Below, piece by piece: positions 51,548 through 62,809 of a stretch of 64,000 bases of DNA. Source of the stretch: Polaribacter vadi. Its GTDB lineage: Bacteria > Bacteroidota > Bacteroidia > Flavobacteriales > Flavobacteriaceae. Under the pieces are notes generated by a model, which was given only the letters and a program-made list of their open reading frames with translations, did not search any database and was not told where the DNA came from. The stretch is taken from NCBI RefSeq assembly GCF_018861005.1, contig NZ_JAHKQL010000004.1, forward strand, positions 143,840-207,839. The letters are read 5' to 3'. The translations under genes and the position numbers were made by a program. The stretch's first letter is position 1; each line of letters opens with the position of its first letter.

Positions 51548-53341
51548 ATGTCAAAAAATTTGTTGGACAACATATCAAATCCTTCTGATTTAAGAAAATT
51601 AAATCCTAATCAATTACCTGAATTAGCTAAAAATTTAAGGGAATTTATTATTGATATTGTATCAACTAAAGAAGGCCATTTGGGTGCAAGTTTAGGTGTT
51701 GTAGAATTAACAATTGCTTTGCATTATTTGTTTGATACACCTAATGATTTATTAGTTTGGGATGTTGGTCATCAAGCCTATGGACATAAAATTTTAACTG
51801 GAAGAAAAGACGTTTTTCATACCAACAGACAATTTGGTGGTATTTCTGGTTTTCCGTCAAGAAAAGAAAGTAAATTTGATGCATTTGGTGTTGGCCATTC
51901 TTCTACTTCTATTTCTGCTGCTTTAGGAATGGCAATTGCATCGAACTTAAAAGGAGAAAAAGAAAAACAACATATTGCTGTAATTGGTGATGCTTCTATT
52001 GCAAGCGGAATGGCTTTTGAAGCGTTGAATCATGCAGGAGTTTCTAAAGCAAATTTACTCATCATTTTAAATGATAATGCTATTGGAATTGATCCTGCTG
52101 TTGGTGCTTTAAAAGAGTATTTAACTAAGGTAAAATCCGATAGAAAATTAGCAGCTCAAAATAATATTATAAAAGCATTAAATTTTAATTATTCTGGACC
52201 TATTGATGGTCATAATTTACCAAAACTATTAACTGAATTAGAACGATTAAAATCTGTAAAAGGTCCAAAATTTTTACACATTATAACTACCAAAGGTAAA
52301 GGTTTACAAAAGGCTGAAGAAGATCAAATAACCTATCATGCACCTGGTAAATTTGATAAAATTTCTGGAGAGCGTTTAAAGAAAGAAGCTAGTTTATATA
52401 CAAAGTATCAAGATGTATTTGGAAAAACCATTGTTGAACTCGCAGAAAAAAATGATAAAATTGTAGCAATTACACCAGCAATGTTAACTGGTAGTTCTTT
52501 AAACTTAATGTTAAAAAAGTTTCCTAACCGAACTTTTGATGTTGGTATTGCAGAACAACATGCTGTTACTTTAGCTGCAGGAATGGCTACACAAGGTTTA
52601 GTGCCTTTTTGTAATATTTATTCCACTTTTTTACAACGTGCTTACGATCAAGTTATTCATGATGTGGCTTTGCAAAATTTACCAGTAATTTTTTGTTTAG
52701 ATAGAGCTGGTTTAGTTGGCGAAGATGGTGCTACACATCATGGTGTTTTTGATTTGGCATATTTAAGATGTATACCAAATCTAATTATTTTTGCTCCAAG
52801 AAACGAAATTGAATTGCGTAATATTTTATATACAGCTCAATTAGGTTTAAAAAATCCGATTGCAATTCGTTATCCTAGAGGTTTAGGTAATATTGTTGAT
52901 TGGCAAAAACCTTTTCAAAGAATTGATATTGGTAAAGGTATTTGTTTAAAAAATGGTAAAACTATTGCTATTTTGAGTGTTGGTACAATTACAGAAAATG
53001 TTTCTAAAGCCATTGTTTTATCAGAAAAAAAATTAAATAATGAAAACTCAATTTCTTTAATTGCTCATTATGATCTGCGTTTCATAAAACCTTTGGATGA
53101 AAATTTATTGCATACCATTTTAAAAAAACATCAAACCATAGTTACTATTGAAGATGGAGTTTTAAAAGGTGGTTTTGGTTCTTCTATTTTAGAATTTGCT
53201 GCTGAAAATTATTATCAAAATAAAATTAAAATTTTAGGTATACCTGATGATTTTATTGAGCAAGGTTCTAAAGAAAGATTACTATTAAAAAACGGACTAG
53301 ATTCAAGAACTTTATCAGAAGTGTTTTCTAGATTGATATAA
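51548..53341 (+). CDS. dxs: 1-deoxy-D-xylulose-5-phosphate synthase
   Basis: First enzyme of the MEP isoprenoid pathway; a TPP-dependent transketolase-like protein of 597 residues. HLGASLGVVELTIALHYLF and WDVGHQAYGHKILTGR lie in the N-terminal domain, and GDASIASGMAFEALNHAG plus NDNAIGID form the TPP site. FDVGIAEQHAVTLAAGMA marks the middle domain with the catalytic Glu. The C-terminal GVLKGGFGSSILEF is complete. The frame is open to 51533, but the ATG at 51548 fits the family. A strong terminator follows. Confidence 0.96.
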   Translation: MSKNLLDNISNPSDLRKLNPNQLPELAKNLREFIIDIVSTKEGHLGASLGVVELTIALHYLFDTPNDLLVWDVGHQAYGHKILTGRKDVFHTNRQFGGISGFPSRKESKFDAFGVGHSSTSISAALGMAIASNLKGEKEKQHIAVIGDASIASGMAFEALNHAGVSKANLLIILNDNAIGIDPAVGALKEYLTKVKSDRKLAAQNNIIKALNFNYSGPIDGHNLPKLLTELERLKSVKGPKFLHIITTKGKGLQKAEEDQITYHAPGKFDKISGERLKKEASLYTKYQDVFGKTIVELAEKNDKIVAITPAMLTGSSLNLMLKKFPNRTFDVGIAEQHAVTLAAGMATQGLVPFCNIYSTFLQRAYDQVIHDVALQNLPVIFCLDRAGLVGEDGATHHGVFDLAYLRCIPNLIIFAPRNEIELRNILYTAQLGLKNPIAIRYPRGLGNIVDWQKPFQRIDIGKGICLKNGKTIAILSVGTITENVSKAIVLSEKKLNNENSISLIAHYDLRFIKPLDENLLHTILKKHQTIVTIEDGVLKGGFGSSILEFAAENYYQNKIKILGIPDDFIEQGSKERLLLKNGLDSRTLSEVFSRLI

Positions 53342-53346
53342 AACAA

Positions 53347-53372
53347 AAAAAGACGCATTTCTGCGTCTTTTT
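53347..53372. terminator. bidirectional terminator between dxs and the lipoprotein gene
   Basis: AAAAAGACGCA pairs with TGCGTCTTTTT around TTTC. Both strands end in T runs. Confidence 0.85.
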
Positions 53373-53382
53373 AATTTATATA

Positions 53383-53856
53383 TTATTGTGGTATACCAAT
53401 ATCTTTTTTTTCTAAAAGAACTTTAAAATATTTCTTTTTTTCTTTTATCATATAAACCAAAACTGCTTCATTTGATTTTAATTGAAAAGGAAAATCATCT
53501 TTTAAAACCTCTTTAGTTTTTTCATCTTTTATAGAACTATTAATAGCATCTAAATTTGTTTCTTCTGACTTTTTTGTTCTTATAAAAGCTGTATAAATAT
53601 TAGGCTCATTAAACTTTAAATTGGCATATTTTTCTTTAAAATAAACACCTGAAAGTTTTTTATCCTGTTCTAATTTATCACTTATAGAAATATGAACATT
53701 AAAACCAGCTCCACCTCCTTTTATTCCTGATGAATATTTAGAAAAGTAGGCTTCTTTAATTTCTACTAAAGGTTTATCTTCTAATTTCATATTACCACTA
53801 GCGCATCCAAAAAGGAAAATAAACATTAAAAGAAAGCTGTAGAACTTCTTTATCAT
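53383..53856 (-). CDS. lipoprotein of unknown function
   Basis: 157 residues. A lipobox (FLFGC, Cys 18) anchors it. The mature part is a likely beta-rich domain (VEIKEAYFSKYSSGIKGGGAGFNVHISI, in two parts) with a Lys/Glu-rich C-terminal half. I do not recognise a family. It lies four bases downstream of the T9SS cargo gene on the same strand and may be part of its transcript. Confidence 0.65.
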   Translation of the reverse strand: MIKKFYSFLLMFIFLFGCASGNMKLEDKPLVEIKEAYFSKYSSGIKGGGAGFNVHISISDKLEQDKKLSGVYFKEKYANLKFNEPNIYTAFIRTKKSEETNLDAINSSIKDEKTKEVLKDDFPFQLKSNEAVLVYMIKEKKKYFKVLLEKKDIGIPQ

Positions 53857-53860
53857 ATTT

Positions 53861-56575
53861 TTATTCTTTAATAAATTTAACAGACTGCTTTAAATCTTTT
53901 GATTTTATATTCAAAATATAAGCACCTACAGTTAAATTTTCTACATTAATTTGAGCATCTTTAAGTTGTCCTTTTTTTACAGATTTACCAATTAAATTAT
54001 AAATTTCATAGGTAACATCATCATTTGAATCTATTAAACTACTCTTTAAGAAAACATTAGTTGCAACAGGGTTAGGATATATTGATAATTTTAAATCATC
54101 ATTAAAAGAACTAACAGAAAGTGTTTCTTCTATAGTAGTTTCGTACATACCATTTCCATGAGTACCAATTAATAATTTATTATCTGAAGGACGATAAACT
54201 AATGAACTAATAATAGCTAAACCTAAATCGTTAGCTCCTTCAATAGCCCAATCTATACTTGTTGGATCTGTAGAACTATATAATCCTTTTGCTGTACCTA
54301 CAAAGTATGTTATTTCTGAACCTACTTGTGTAATTGCTGCAGATCTTATTGAATGAACATCTAAATTTCTTTCTACTAAATCCCAAGTTGGAGATGCAGC
54401 AGTTGCGTTTGTTGTTAGGTATATATTATTAATTCCGTAGTTTGAATAAACTGCTAATACAATATCTGGATTTGTAGGGTGAATAGCAATATCACTTACA
54501 ATTGACCCACTTGCCTTACTTGCTGAAGCTGGAGTTATATTTACAGCTGAAGTAGAAATAGATGTTACATTTTGAGGATCTGACACTCTAAAAATTCCAC
54601 CACTTTGACCACCAATATAAATGTGACTTGTTGCAGCATTATATGTACCTCTTGTAGTTGCTATAGTTCTAATAAACTCGTTAGTACCTGGTAAAGTTCC
54701 TAAATTAGTCCAAGTTTCACTAGTTATATTTTCTGCATCATTGGTTACAAATAAACTAGATTGACCTGCATAATATAATGTTTCATTATTATCTGGATCT
54801 AAATAAAAATAAGTAACAAACTGACTAGAAGAATCATCTGGAGTTATTTCTAAAAACCCATTTTTTCTTTGATAAATTGTTCCGTTTTGAAAACCTAAAT
54901 AATATCTAAGTGCATTACTATTTCTACCTATTCCAACAGCAACTCCATCTCCACCAGCCATACTAACCATTGTTGATTTATCAGTAATTGCTGAACTAGC
55001 ATAATCTAAACCACCAACAGTAGTTCCATTATCTTGTGCACCACCTAAAACAATATCTTTCCCAGATTGTGGATCCATAGCAACATGATAATATTGATAT
55101 GTTTGATAGTTATTATTTAAGCTTGTCCAAGCTACACTTGGCACCGTAACTAATGCTTTATGAATTCCACCATCTGTACCACTGTAAAGAGTTGTTGGAT
55201 CTTGAGGATCGAATACTAATTGGTGTATATCTGGATGATGATTTGTACCACCAACACTATATGTACCATAACTTAAATTATTTACATAACCTCCAATTCT
55301 TGAAAACATAACATCTGTAGTAATATTTTCAATTTTATATGGATTTGTACCACCAACAACAACAAAATTCTCATTATCTGGTTTAACAGACACTACTAAA
55401 TCATACCCTCCTTGAATAGCAAAAGGGTCATTACCTTCTGAGTTCCCTCCAGATTCATCTGGTAATTTATCTGAGTAATTTGTCCAAGTAGAAGTTGATA
55501 AATCGTATTTCCATAAATCTGCTTCTATTTCATAAGTATCTGAAGAAGCATCAGATGTTTTTCCATTATTATATAATGCATAAAAAACATCATTATTACT
55601 AGGTGCAACAGCTAAAGTTATTCTGCCTGCAGCAGACCAACCTGTTGGATTACCATTTCTTGCTAAAAGAGTCCAAGAACCATTTCCTGTAGGAGAAGTT
55701 GTAACACCTGCTGTTTTAGATGTACCTTCTATAGCTGCAAAAACTCTACCATTACTTGCAATTTTAACATCTGTCCAACCTGTAGCATCATCTGCCATCT
55801 CTAGTTCAACATTCATAGTTGTACCATCATATCTATAAATTTTACCTGTAGCTGCAATAAATAATTCTCCATTAATAGGACTTACTTCTAAAGCATTTAC
55901 ATAATCGAAATAAGAATCAAAAGCTTCATGAACTGAATTTGTTAAAGCAATTTGAGACCAATTAAGACCACTATCAATAGATTTCCAAACACCTTGACCT
56001 CTATATGCAGAACCCAATGACGCACTATTTCCAGACCATTCTCCTGTTGCATAATACCATATATTTTGAGAATCTACTCTTGTATCTTGCGCAATTGCTG
56101 TAACATTATGTATTTCATCATTATTAGATACTTTGGTCCAGTTTGCACCACCATCAGTAGTTCTAAAAACACCACTACTTACACCACCAGCGATAATTGT
56201 ATTTCCTGTAGGGTCTGAAACATCTATTCTTAAAGCTCTTGTTCTTCCTCCTAAATTAGAAGGCCCTCTAGAGATAAAACTTCTACTTGCAACACTACTT
56301 TTAGATTTTGTATTTAATAATTTATAGGCGGTATTGTATTCTTGCTCTTTCTCTTCTAAAGGAATTTTACCAGTTGTTGGATTGATTTGAAACCCTAACT
56401 CATACAATTCTCTTTCTTTTGCATAAAGCATTTTCTCTTCTATGGTTTTCTTTTTCTTTTTTATCTTTTTTAAAGATGCTACTTCATTATTAGCTTCATT
56501 TTTATCAGATAATAAAACTATACCAACAAAAGCAACCAAAACTAAAGCTAGTAAACCAAGTACTTTTTTTCTCAT
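53861..56575 (-). CDS. T9SS-exported BNR/sortilin-like beta-propeller protein
   Basis: 904 residues. A signal peptide or anchor (7-24) is followed by a Lys-rich segment. From about residue 100 there are many Asp-box/BNR repeats (SGVFRTTDGGANWTKVS, GVWKSIDSGLNWSQI, GGIHKA, GTYSVGG). The last 80 residues are a type A Por-secretion sorting domain (LSIYPNPVATNVFLKSSL, YEIYNLIGKSVKKGQL, GAYILNIKS, SVKFIKE). It is secreted to the cell surface or medium by type IX secretion. The binding partner is unknown. Confidence 0.9.
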   Translation of the reverse strand: MRKKVLGLLALVLVAFVGIVLLSDKNEANNEVASLKKIKKKKKTIEEKMLYAKERELYELGFQINPTTGKIPLEEKEQEYNTAYKLLNTKSKSSVASRSFISRGPSNLGGRTRALRIDVSDPTGNTIIAGGVSSGVFRTTDGGANWTKVSNNDEIHNVTAIAQDTRVDSQNIWYYATGEWSGNSASLGSAYRGQGVWKSIDSGLNWSQIALTNSVHEAFDSYFDYVNALEVSPINGELFIAATGKIYRYDGTTMNVELEMADDATGWTDVKIASNGRVFAAIEGTSKTAGVTTSPTGNGSWTLLARNGNPTGWSAAGRITLAVAPSNNDVFYALYNNGKTSDASSDTYEIEADLWKYDLSTSTWTNYSDKLPDESGGNSEGNDPFAIQGGYDLVVSVKPDNENFVVVGGTNPYKIENITTDVMFSRIGGYVNNLSYGTYSVGGTNHHPDIHQLVFDPQDPTTLYSGTDGGIHKALVTVPSVAWTSLNNNYQTYQYYHVAMDPQSGKDIVLGGAQDNGTTVGGLDYASSAITDKSTMVSMAGGDGVAVGIGRNSNALRYYLGFQNGTIYQRKNGFLEITPDDSSSQFVTYFYLDPDNNETLYYAGQSSLFVTNDAENITSETWTNLGTLPGTNEFIRTIATTRGTYNAATSHIYIGGQSGGIFRVSDPQNVTSISTSAVNITPASASKASGSIVSDIAIHPTNPDIVLAVYSNYGINNIYLTTNATAASPTWDLVERNLDVHSIRSAAITQVGSEITYFVGTAKGLYSSTDPTSIDWAIEGANDLGLAIISSLVYRPSDNKLLIGTHGNGMYETTIEETLSVSSFNDDLKLSIYPNPVATNVFLKSSLIDSNDDVTYEIYNLIGKSVKKGQLKDAQINVENLTVGAYILNIKSKDLKQSVKFIKE

Positions 56576-56669
56576 AAGTGTTAAAATTTTAAATATAGAA
56601 CCACTAATTTAACTATAATTGATTAATAATTATGTTAAATTTTAACGTTTCGTTAATAAACTATAATAA

Positions 56670-58007
56670 TTAAATAATATTACCTGTTAATTTTTTGTGC
56701 ATTCTAATTGCATAACTGTCTGACATTCTAGAAACATAGCTACAAACCTGCATTATTCTATCATATAAACACTCACTTTCTAATTGATATTCTTTAGGCA
56801 TTAAATTAAGTACCAATTTGTCAAAATTAGATTGATTACCATCAAACTTATTATTTAAGGCATAAACAAAAACATTTAATAAATCTGCAATTATTTTATA
56901 ACCTGCAACTTCTTTTTCTACAACCTCATTGCTTTTATAAATTTTATCGATACTAATTTTAATAATATCGTTTATTTGTGCTTCGTATTTGCATTTATCA
57001 AGTAAAGATTTTTCAAAAGACCCGCTTAAAATAGCTTCTTCATTTGCTAAAAATATGGCTACAGCTTCATTAATTAAAACACCAATTGCTAATGCTCTTA
57101 AATAACTTACCCTATCTTTTTTGTATTGTAAAGAATGGTATTTTTTACTGTCAATAGTATCTTTTACTAGCTTAATCATATACTCTAAAGCATAATCTTC
57201 ATCAATTAAACCAAGGTTTATACCATCTTCAAAATCGATAATAGTGTAACAAATATCGTCTGCGGCTTCTACTAAATATGCTAAAGGATGTCTGTAAAAA
57301 GAGTTATTTTCTAACGATTTAGGTTTCATTCCTAATTCTTGCACCACATCTAAAAACTCATTTTTTTCTGATTGAAAAAAACCATACTTTTTATCAACTA
57401 TATGACTTGTTGGTTTTTTAGGTAAACTTTCTTTTGGATATTTTAAAAACGCGCCCAATGTTGCATAACTTAAACGTAAACCACCAGAAATACCTTCTCT
57501 AGATTCTGTAAGAATTTTAAATCCGTTTGCATTACCCTCAAAATCTATTAAATCTTGATACTCCTTTGCTGATAATTGGTCTTTGTATTTAGCACCATTT
57601 CCTGTTTTAAAATACTCGCCAATAGCTTTTTCTCCTGAATGCCCAAAAGGTGGATTTCCAATATCATGAGTTACAGATGCTGCAGCAACAATGGCTCCAA
57701 AATCATTAAAAGTATAACCTAAATTCACCAAATTTGGATGACGTTCTAACAACACTTTACCTACTCTTCTACCCAAAGTTCTACCAACAACAGAAACTTC
57801 TAAACTATGTGTTAAACGTGTGTGTACAAAATCGGTTTCTGATAATGGTATTACCTGTGTTTTATCTTGTAAACTTCTAAATGCTGATGAAAATATGATT
57901 CTATCAAAATCTACATCAAACCCTAAGCGTGTTTCATCTTGTGCTATTCTTGGTCGTTTTTGTGTATCACCAAAACGTTTTAAAGAAAGGAGTTGTTCCC
58001 AATTCAT
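56670..58007 (-). CDS. dgt: dGTP triphosphohydrolase
   Basis: 445 residues of the HD superfamily. FSSAFRSLQDKTQVIPL and HTRLTHSLEVSVVGRTLG precede the HD motif in ASVTHDIGNPPFGHSGE near residue 110. YLVEAADDICYTIIDFEDG near residue 250 holds the further metal residue. It cleaves dGTP to deoxyguanosine and triphosphate and helps set dNTP pools; nrdAB lies a few kb away. The length fits bacterial type dGTPases. Confidence 0.92.
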   Translation of the reverse strand: MNWEQLLSLKRFGDTQKRPRIAQDETRLGFDVDFDRIIFSSAFRSLQDKTQVIPLSETDFVHTRLTHSLEVSVVGRTLGRRVGKVLLERHPNLVNLGYTFNDFGAIVAAASVTHDIGNPPFGHSGEKAIGEYFKTGNGAKYKDQLSAKEYQDLIDFEGNANGFKILTESREGISGGLRLSYATLGAFLKYPKESLPKKPTSHIVDKKYGFFQSEKNEFLDVVQELGMKPKSLENNSFYRHPLAYLVEAADDICYTIIDFEDGINLGLIDEDYALEYMIKLVKDTIDSKKYHSLQYKKDRVSYLRALAIGVLINEAVAIFLANEEAILSGSFEKSLLDKCKYEAQINDIIKISIDKIYKSNEVVEKEVAGYKIIADLLNVFVYALNNKFDGNQSNFDKLVLNLMPKEYQLESECLYDRIMQVCSYVSRMSDSYAIRMHKKLTGNII

Positions 58008-58060
58008 TTATTTCTTAATTTACTAATGCAAAACTCATAATTTGAGTTCAACATTTTATT

Positions 58061-58585
58061 TTATTTATTTTCACTTACTAATTCTAATGAAGTAATTAAT
58101 TCTTGAAAAGAATTTAACTTCTTTAAGATTACTCCTTCATCATTTATATATAAATAAGTTGGAAAAAGTTTGATTTTATAATCCGTTTTAATTTCATTTT
58201 CTTGAGAATATTGATTATAATTTTTCCAATTATATTGATGTTTATTGATATAACTTATCCAATTTTCAAGGTTCCTATCAATAGAAACACCAATAACTTC
58301 TATGTTATTTTTAGCAAGTAAATTTTGATGCTCTTTAATTTCCTGATGTTGTTTTACACAAGGAGGACATTCTAAATACCAAAAATCTAAAATATATTTT
58401 TTGCCTTTTTCTAATTCAATTTTTTCTTGCTGATTGTTAAGAGTATTAAACAAATAGTTATCAAAATTTATTTGATTTAAATTAATACTATTTTCTTTTT
58501 CGATGATGATATCGTTTTGTTTTATATCATTTTTTTTACAAGAATAAAAAGACAAAAAAACAAATAAATATATTATTTTTTTCAT
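58061..58585 (-). CDS. TlpA-like thiol-disulfide lipoprotein
   Basis: 174 residues from the ATG at 58585. The lipobox is SFYSC. The thioredoxin-like fold has the active site YLECPPCVKQH (CxxC as CPPC) near residue 73, GVSIDRNLENW and the cis-Pro strand LFPTYLYIND. It probably faces the periplasm and acts on thiols or cytochrome maturation. It lies downstream of nrdA, separated by the nrdA terminator. Confidence 0.82.
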   Translation of the reverse strand: MKKIIYLFVFLSFYSCKKNDIKQNDIIIEKENSINLNQINFDNYLFNTLNNQQEKIELEKGKKYILDFWYLECPPCVKQHQEIKEHQNLLAKNNIEVIGVSIDRNLENWISYINKHQYNWKNYNQYSQENEIKTDYKIKLFPTYLYINDEGVILKKLNSFQELITSLELVSENK

Positions 58586-58600
58586 TTTTCGAAAATACAA

Positions 58601-58630
58601 AAAAAGAGAAGTATTTCTACTTCTCTTTTT
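58601..58630 (-). terminator. terminator after nrdA
   Basis: AAAAAGAGAAGTA (58601-58613) pairs with TACTTCTCTTTTT (58618-58630) with a 4-base loop. Confidence 0.78.
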
Positions 58631-58683
58631 GTCAATCTATAATATTAAAATTCTGCATAAAGCTCAATGTAATAACCTTTTAT

Positions 58684-61074
58684 TTAAGAACCACACATTT
58701 CGCAATCATCTGGCTCTGCATTTCTAGAAGCGTCTACCATTGCTTTAAATTCTGCAGCACTCATTGGCTTTTCTATTTCTTCTTTTTTCTTTTCTTTAGA
58801 AACTGTAAACTGAATTGCATTTACTGCAGATTTTGTTCTTAAATAATACATTCCTGTTTTTAAGCCAGATTTCCAAGCATAGAAATGCATTGATGTTAAT
58901 TTACCATAATCTGGATCTTTCATAAACAAGTTTAAAGACTGAGATTGATCAATGAAATAACCTCTATGACGTGCCATATCAATAATATCTTTCATACTCA
59001 TTTCCCAAACAGTTTTGTACAATTCTCTTAATTCTGCAGGAATTTCTTCTATATGCTGTATAGAACCATTTGCACGCATAATGCTTTCTTTCATATCATT
59101 ATCCCACAAACCTAATTCTACTAAATCTTCTAGTAAATGTTTGTTTACTACAATAAACTCACCAGATAAAACTCTTCTTGTATAAATATTAGAAGTATAA
59201 GGCTCAAAAGCTTCATTGTTTCCTAATATTTGAGATGTAGATGCTGTTGGCATTGGTGCAACTAACAATGAGTTTCTAACTCCATGTTTCATTACGTTTT
59301 TACGTAATTTATCCCAATCCCAATTTCCACTTAATTCATCATCTTTAACTCCCCACATATTATACTGGAATTCTCCTTCTGACATTGGAGATCCTTTAAA
59401 TGTAGAATATGGTTCTTTTGCTTTTGCAATTTCCATAGATGATGTTACAGCTGCAAAATACATTGTTTCAAAAATATCTTGATTCAGTTTTTTTGCTTCT
59501 TCACTTGTAAAAGGCAAACGTAAATTGATAAATGTATCTGCTAAACCTTGTATACCTAAACCTACTGGTCTGTGTCTAAAGTTAGAGTTTTCTGCTTCTT
59601 TTACAGGATAAAAGTTTGCATCAATAACAGTATCTAAATTACGAGTTACTTTCTTAGTTACATCGAATAATTTTTTATGATTAAAGTATTTTTCTCCATT
59701 TTCTCTTTCAGAAACAAACATTGGCAATGCAATAGAAGCCAAGTTACATACAGCAACTTCATCTTTTGCAGTGTACTCCATAATTTCTGTACATAAGTTT
59801 GACGAACGAATTGTACCTAAATTTTTCTGATTAGATTTTCTGTTTGCTGCATCTTTATACAACATATATGGTGTACCTGTCTCAATTTGAGATTCTAAGA
59901 TTTTCTCCCATAATTCACGAGCTTTAATGGTTTTTCTTCCTTTACCTGCAGCCTCGTAACTTGTGTACAAACGTTCAAATTCTTCGCCATAAGTATCAAA
60001 TAAATGCGGACATTCATGAGGACACATTAAAGTCCATTCAGCATCATTTTGAACACGCTCCATAAATAAATCTGAAATCCACATGGCATAGAATAAATCT
60101 CTTGCACGCATTTCTTCTTTACCATGGTTTTTCTTTAAATCTAAAAAATCGAAAATATCTGCATGCCAAGGTTCTAAATACATTGCAAAAGATCCTTTTC
60201 GTTTTCCTCCTCCTTGATCTACGTAACGTGCAGTATCGTTAAAAACACGTAACATTGGTACAATACCATTAGATGTACCATTTGTACCAGCAATATAACT
60301 ACCTGTAGCTCTAATATTATGTAGAGACAAACCTATACCACCTGCAGATTGAGAGATTTTAGCGGTTTGTTTTAATGTATCGTAAATACCTTCTATACTA
60401 TCATCTTGCATTTGTAATAAAAAACAAGAAGACATTTGTGGTTTTGGAGTACCAGAATTAAAAAGAGTTGGTGTTGCGTGTGTAAAATATTTTTTACTCA
60501 TTAACTCGTAAGTAGCAATTGCTTCATCAATATCATTTTTATGAATACCTATAGAAACACGCATTAACATATGTTGTGGACGTTCTGCAATCTGGCCATT
60601 TAACTTTAATAAGTAAGAACGCTCTAATGTTTTAAAACCAAAATAATCGTAATTAAAATCTCTGTTGTAGATAATCGTAGAATCTAATTTTTCTTTATTG
60701 TCTTGAATAATTTTATAGACATCATCTGCCAATAAAGGTGCTTTTTTTTCTGTACGTGGATTTACATAGAAATATAAATCATCCATAGTATCAGAAAAAG
60801 ATTTCTTTGTATTTTTATGTAAGTTAGAAACAGCAATTCTTGCAGCTAATCTTGCATAATCTGGGTGAGCAGTTGTCATTGTTGCAGCAGTTTCTGCAGC
60901 TAAGTTATCTAATTCTGAAGTTGTTACTCCATCATAAAGACCTTCTATAACACGCATTGCTACTTTTACTGGGTCAACAATTTTGTTTAAGCCATAACAC
61001 ATCTTTTTAACTCTAGCTGTGATCTTGTCAAACATAACTGGCTCTCTCTTGCCATCTCTTTTTAATACAAACAT
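58684..61074 (-). CDS. nrdA: class I ribonucleotide reductase, large subunit
   Basis: 796 residues. An N-terminal ATP-cone (about 1-95: [23 protein letters not shown] in parts) suggests dATP inhibition of overall activity. The catalytic barrel shows [14 protein letters not shown] (active-site Cys) and [19 protein letters not shown]. The last residues DCEMCGS hold the shuttle cysteines (CxxC). It reduces NDPs to dNDPs together with NrdB. It is downstream of nrdB with a 141-base spacer. Confidence 0.96.
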   Translation of the reverse strand: MFVLKRDGKREPVMFDKITARVKKMCYGLNKIVDPVKVAMRVIEGLYDGVTTSELDNLAAETAATMTTAHPDYARLAARIAVSNLHKNTKKSFSDTMDDLYFYVNPRTEKKAPLLADDVYKIIQDNKEKLDSTIIYNRDFNYDYFGFKTLERSYLLKLNGQIAERPQHMLMRVSIGIHKNDIDEAIATYELMSKKYFTHATPTLFNSGTPKPQMSSCFLLQMQDDSIEGIYDTLKQTAKISQSAGGIGLSLHNIRATGSYIAGTNGTSNGIVPMLRVFNDTARYVDQGGGKRKGSFAMYLEPWHADIFDFLDLKKNHGKEEMRARDLFYAMWISDLFMERVQNDAEWTLMCPHECPHLFDTYGEEFERLYTSYEAAGKGRKTIKARELWEKILESQIETGTPYMLYKDAANRKSNQKNLGTIRSSNLCTEIMEYTAKDEVAVCNLASIALPMFVSERENGEKYFNHKKLFDVTKKVTRNLDTVIDANFYPVKEAENSNFRHRPVGLGIQGLADTFINLRLPFTSEEAKKLNQDIFETMYFAAVTSSMEIAKAKEPYSTFKGSPMSEGEFQYNMWGVKDDELSGNWDWDKLRKNVMKHGVRNSLLVAPMPTASTSQILGNNEAFEPYTSNIYTRRVLSGEFIVVNKHLLEDLVELGLWDNDMKESIMRANGSIQHIEEIPAELRELYKTVWEMSMKDIIDMARHRGYFIDQSQSLNLFMKDPDYGKLTSMHFYAWKSGLKTGMYYLRTKSAVNAIQFTVSKEKKKEEIEKPMSAAEFKAMVDASRNAEPDDCEMCGS

Positions 61075-61215
61075 AATTTAGATTTACGATTTAATTATTT
61101 ACGATTATTCACTAGTTATTACAGCCAACAAAAACTCCAAATTTTGGAAGGCTCTTTTTTATGATATACTTATTTAAGTATTTATTATTTACTGATAGAA
61201 AAGATTCTTTAAATC

Positions 61216-62187
61216 TTAAAAATCTGAATCGAAACTGATACTTCCAGTTCCACCAGATTTTACACCAGCTTTTTGATATTCTGACACTCTTTTTTCGAAG
61301 AAATTTGTTTTTCCTTCTAAAGAAATCATTTCCATAAAATCGAAAGGATTTGTAGCATCATACACTTTTTCACATCCGAATTCTAACAACAATCTATCTG
61401 TTACAAATTCTAAGTACTGTGTCATTAAACGCGCATTCATACCTATTAAACTTACTGGTAATGACTCTGTCACAAATTCTCTTTCAATATTTAAAGCATC
61501 TACAATAATTTCTTTTATACGTTCTGGTGCTACTCTGTTAACCATATGGTTATTATGTAAATGCACTGCAAAATCACAATGCATACCTTCATCTCTAGAA
61601 ATTAACTCGTTAGAAAACGTTAAACCTGGCAATAAACCTCTTTTCTTTAACCAAAAAATTGAACAAAATGCACCTGAAAAGAAAATACCTTCTACTGCTG
61701 CAAACGCAATTAAACGCTCTGCAAAAGAATCTGATTCGATCCATTTTAAAGCCCAATCTGCTTTTTTCTTTATGGCAGGAAAAACTTCGATAGCTCTAAA
61801 TAATTGATCTTTTTCTACTTCGTCTTTTACATAAGTATCAATTAATAAAGAATAGGTTTCTGAGTGTATATTTTCCATCATTATTTGAAATCCGTAGAAA
61901 AACTTAGCTTCAGAATATTGCACTTCATTTACAAAGTTTTCTGCTAAATTTTCATTTACAATTCCATCTGATGCTGCAAAAAATGCTAAGATGTGTTTAA
62001 TAAAATAACGCTCATCATCAGTTAACTTGGTAGTCCAATCTACAATATCTGAATGTAGATCGATTTCTTCAGCTGTCCAAAAACAAGCTTGTTGTTTTTT
62101 ATACCATTCCCATAAATCGTTATGTTGAATAGGAAAAATAACAAATCGATTGTTATTTGGTTGTAAAATTGGCTCTTGTTTAGACAT
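61216..62187 (-). CDS. nrdB: class I ribonucleotide reductase, small subunit
   Basis: 323 residues. Ferritin-like fold with the di-metal ligands: DIVDW, then [13 protein letters not shown], then [13 protein letters not shown], which carries the Glu, His and the radical-bearing Tyr four residues after the His. A second Glu/His set is at [11 protein letters not shown] and [13 protein letters not shown]. The C-terminus (ISFDSDF) is the tail that docks into NrdA. It is a tyrosyl-radical (class Ia-like) subunit by these residues. It is first in the nrdBA order. Confidence 0.96.
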   Translation of the reverse strand: MSKQEPILQPNNNRFVIFPIQHNDLWEWYKKQQACFWTAEEIDLHSDIVDWTTKLTDDERYFIKHILAFFAASDGIVNENLAENFVNEVQYSEAKFFYGFQIMMENIHSETYSLLIDTYVKDEVEKDQLFRAIEVFPAIKKKADWALKWIESDSFAERLIAFAAVEGIFFSGAFCSIFWLKKRGLLPGLTFSNELISRDEGMHCDFAVHLHNNHMVNRVAPERIKEIIVDALNIEREFVTESLPVSLIGMNARLMTQYLEFVTDRLLLEFGCEKVYDATNPFDFMEMISLEGKTNFFEKRVSEYQKAGVKSGGTGSISFDSDF

Positions 62188-62546
62188 TATTGTGAAAAAT
62201 TTGAGTGTTTATGAATGTTATTTAATCGTTAAGAACGACCTCTACAAAGATTGGATTTTTTACTAAAAAAAGAAAGCCCTACTTATTCACAAAACCCTTG
62301 AAGTTTTTAACAAAAAGAAACTTTTAACATATTTTATGTGATTTTTTTAAAAATATTAAACACTGATTTACAGCTACTTAAAATACTAAAAGCTTTCTAA
62401 AGCCTACTATTGCTGACATTCTTAAAATGATTTTTTATTTGAACTTTTTACATCAAAAAAGAATCATCAAAATAAAAATATATTCTAAATAATCTTATTG
62501 ATAATTATTTAAAGCAAAGAATTGTAAAACTTACTACATATAATCT
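62188..62546. other. long spacer between divergent nrdB and csp genes
   Basis: About 360 AT-rich bases without a gene. It must hold the nrdB promoter, but I found no full TAnnTTTG box on the minus strand and no convincing NrdR-box pair. No strong hairpin seen. Confidence 0.45.
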
Positions 62547-62554
62547 TATATTTG
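62547..62554 (+). promoter_or_regulatory. Bacteroidota -7 box for the cold-shock gene
   Basis: TATATTTG, a full TAnnTTTG match, with TTG at 62522-62524 as a possible -33 element (22-base spacing). The start codon is about 30 bases further on. Confidence 0.55.
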
Positions 62555-62584
62555 TGGTATTATTAACATTTATTATATATCAAA

Positions 62585-62776
62585 GTGAAAAACGGAACAG
62601 TAAAATTCTTCAACGAATCTAAAGGATTTGGATTTGTAATTGAAGACGGTTCAAAAACAGAGTATTTTGTACACGTATCAGGATTAATTGACGAAATTAG
62701 AGAAGGTGATGCAGTAGAATTTGACCTGAAAGAAGGTAGAAAAGGTTTAAACGCAGTAGACGTTAGAGTTATCTAA
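62585..62776 (+). CDS. cold-shock protein (CspA family)
   Basis: 63 residues; single OB-fold that binds single-stranded RNA or DNA. The RNP1 motif KGFGFV (residues 13-18) and RNP2 EYFVHV are intact. It starts with GTG at 62585, since no ATG gives a full family N-terminus (KNGTVKFFNESKGFGF). A full promoter box and a strong terminator bracket it, so it is a single-gene unit. Confidence 0.93.
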   Translation: MKNGTVKFFNESKGFGFVIEDGSKTEYFVHVSGLIDEIREGDAVEFDLKEGRKGLNAVDVRVI

Positions 62777-62809
62777 TTATATTATTTAGAATTTTTTTAC
62801 ATAAGACAC

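Noticed and set aside
62188..62546. NrdR boxes in the nrdB upstream region
   Set aside because: Only loose AT-rich matches were seen; no pair with the right spacing and core could be defended.
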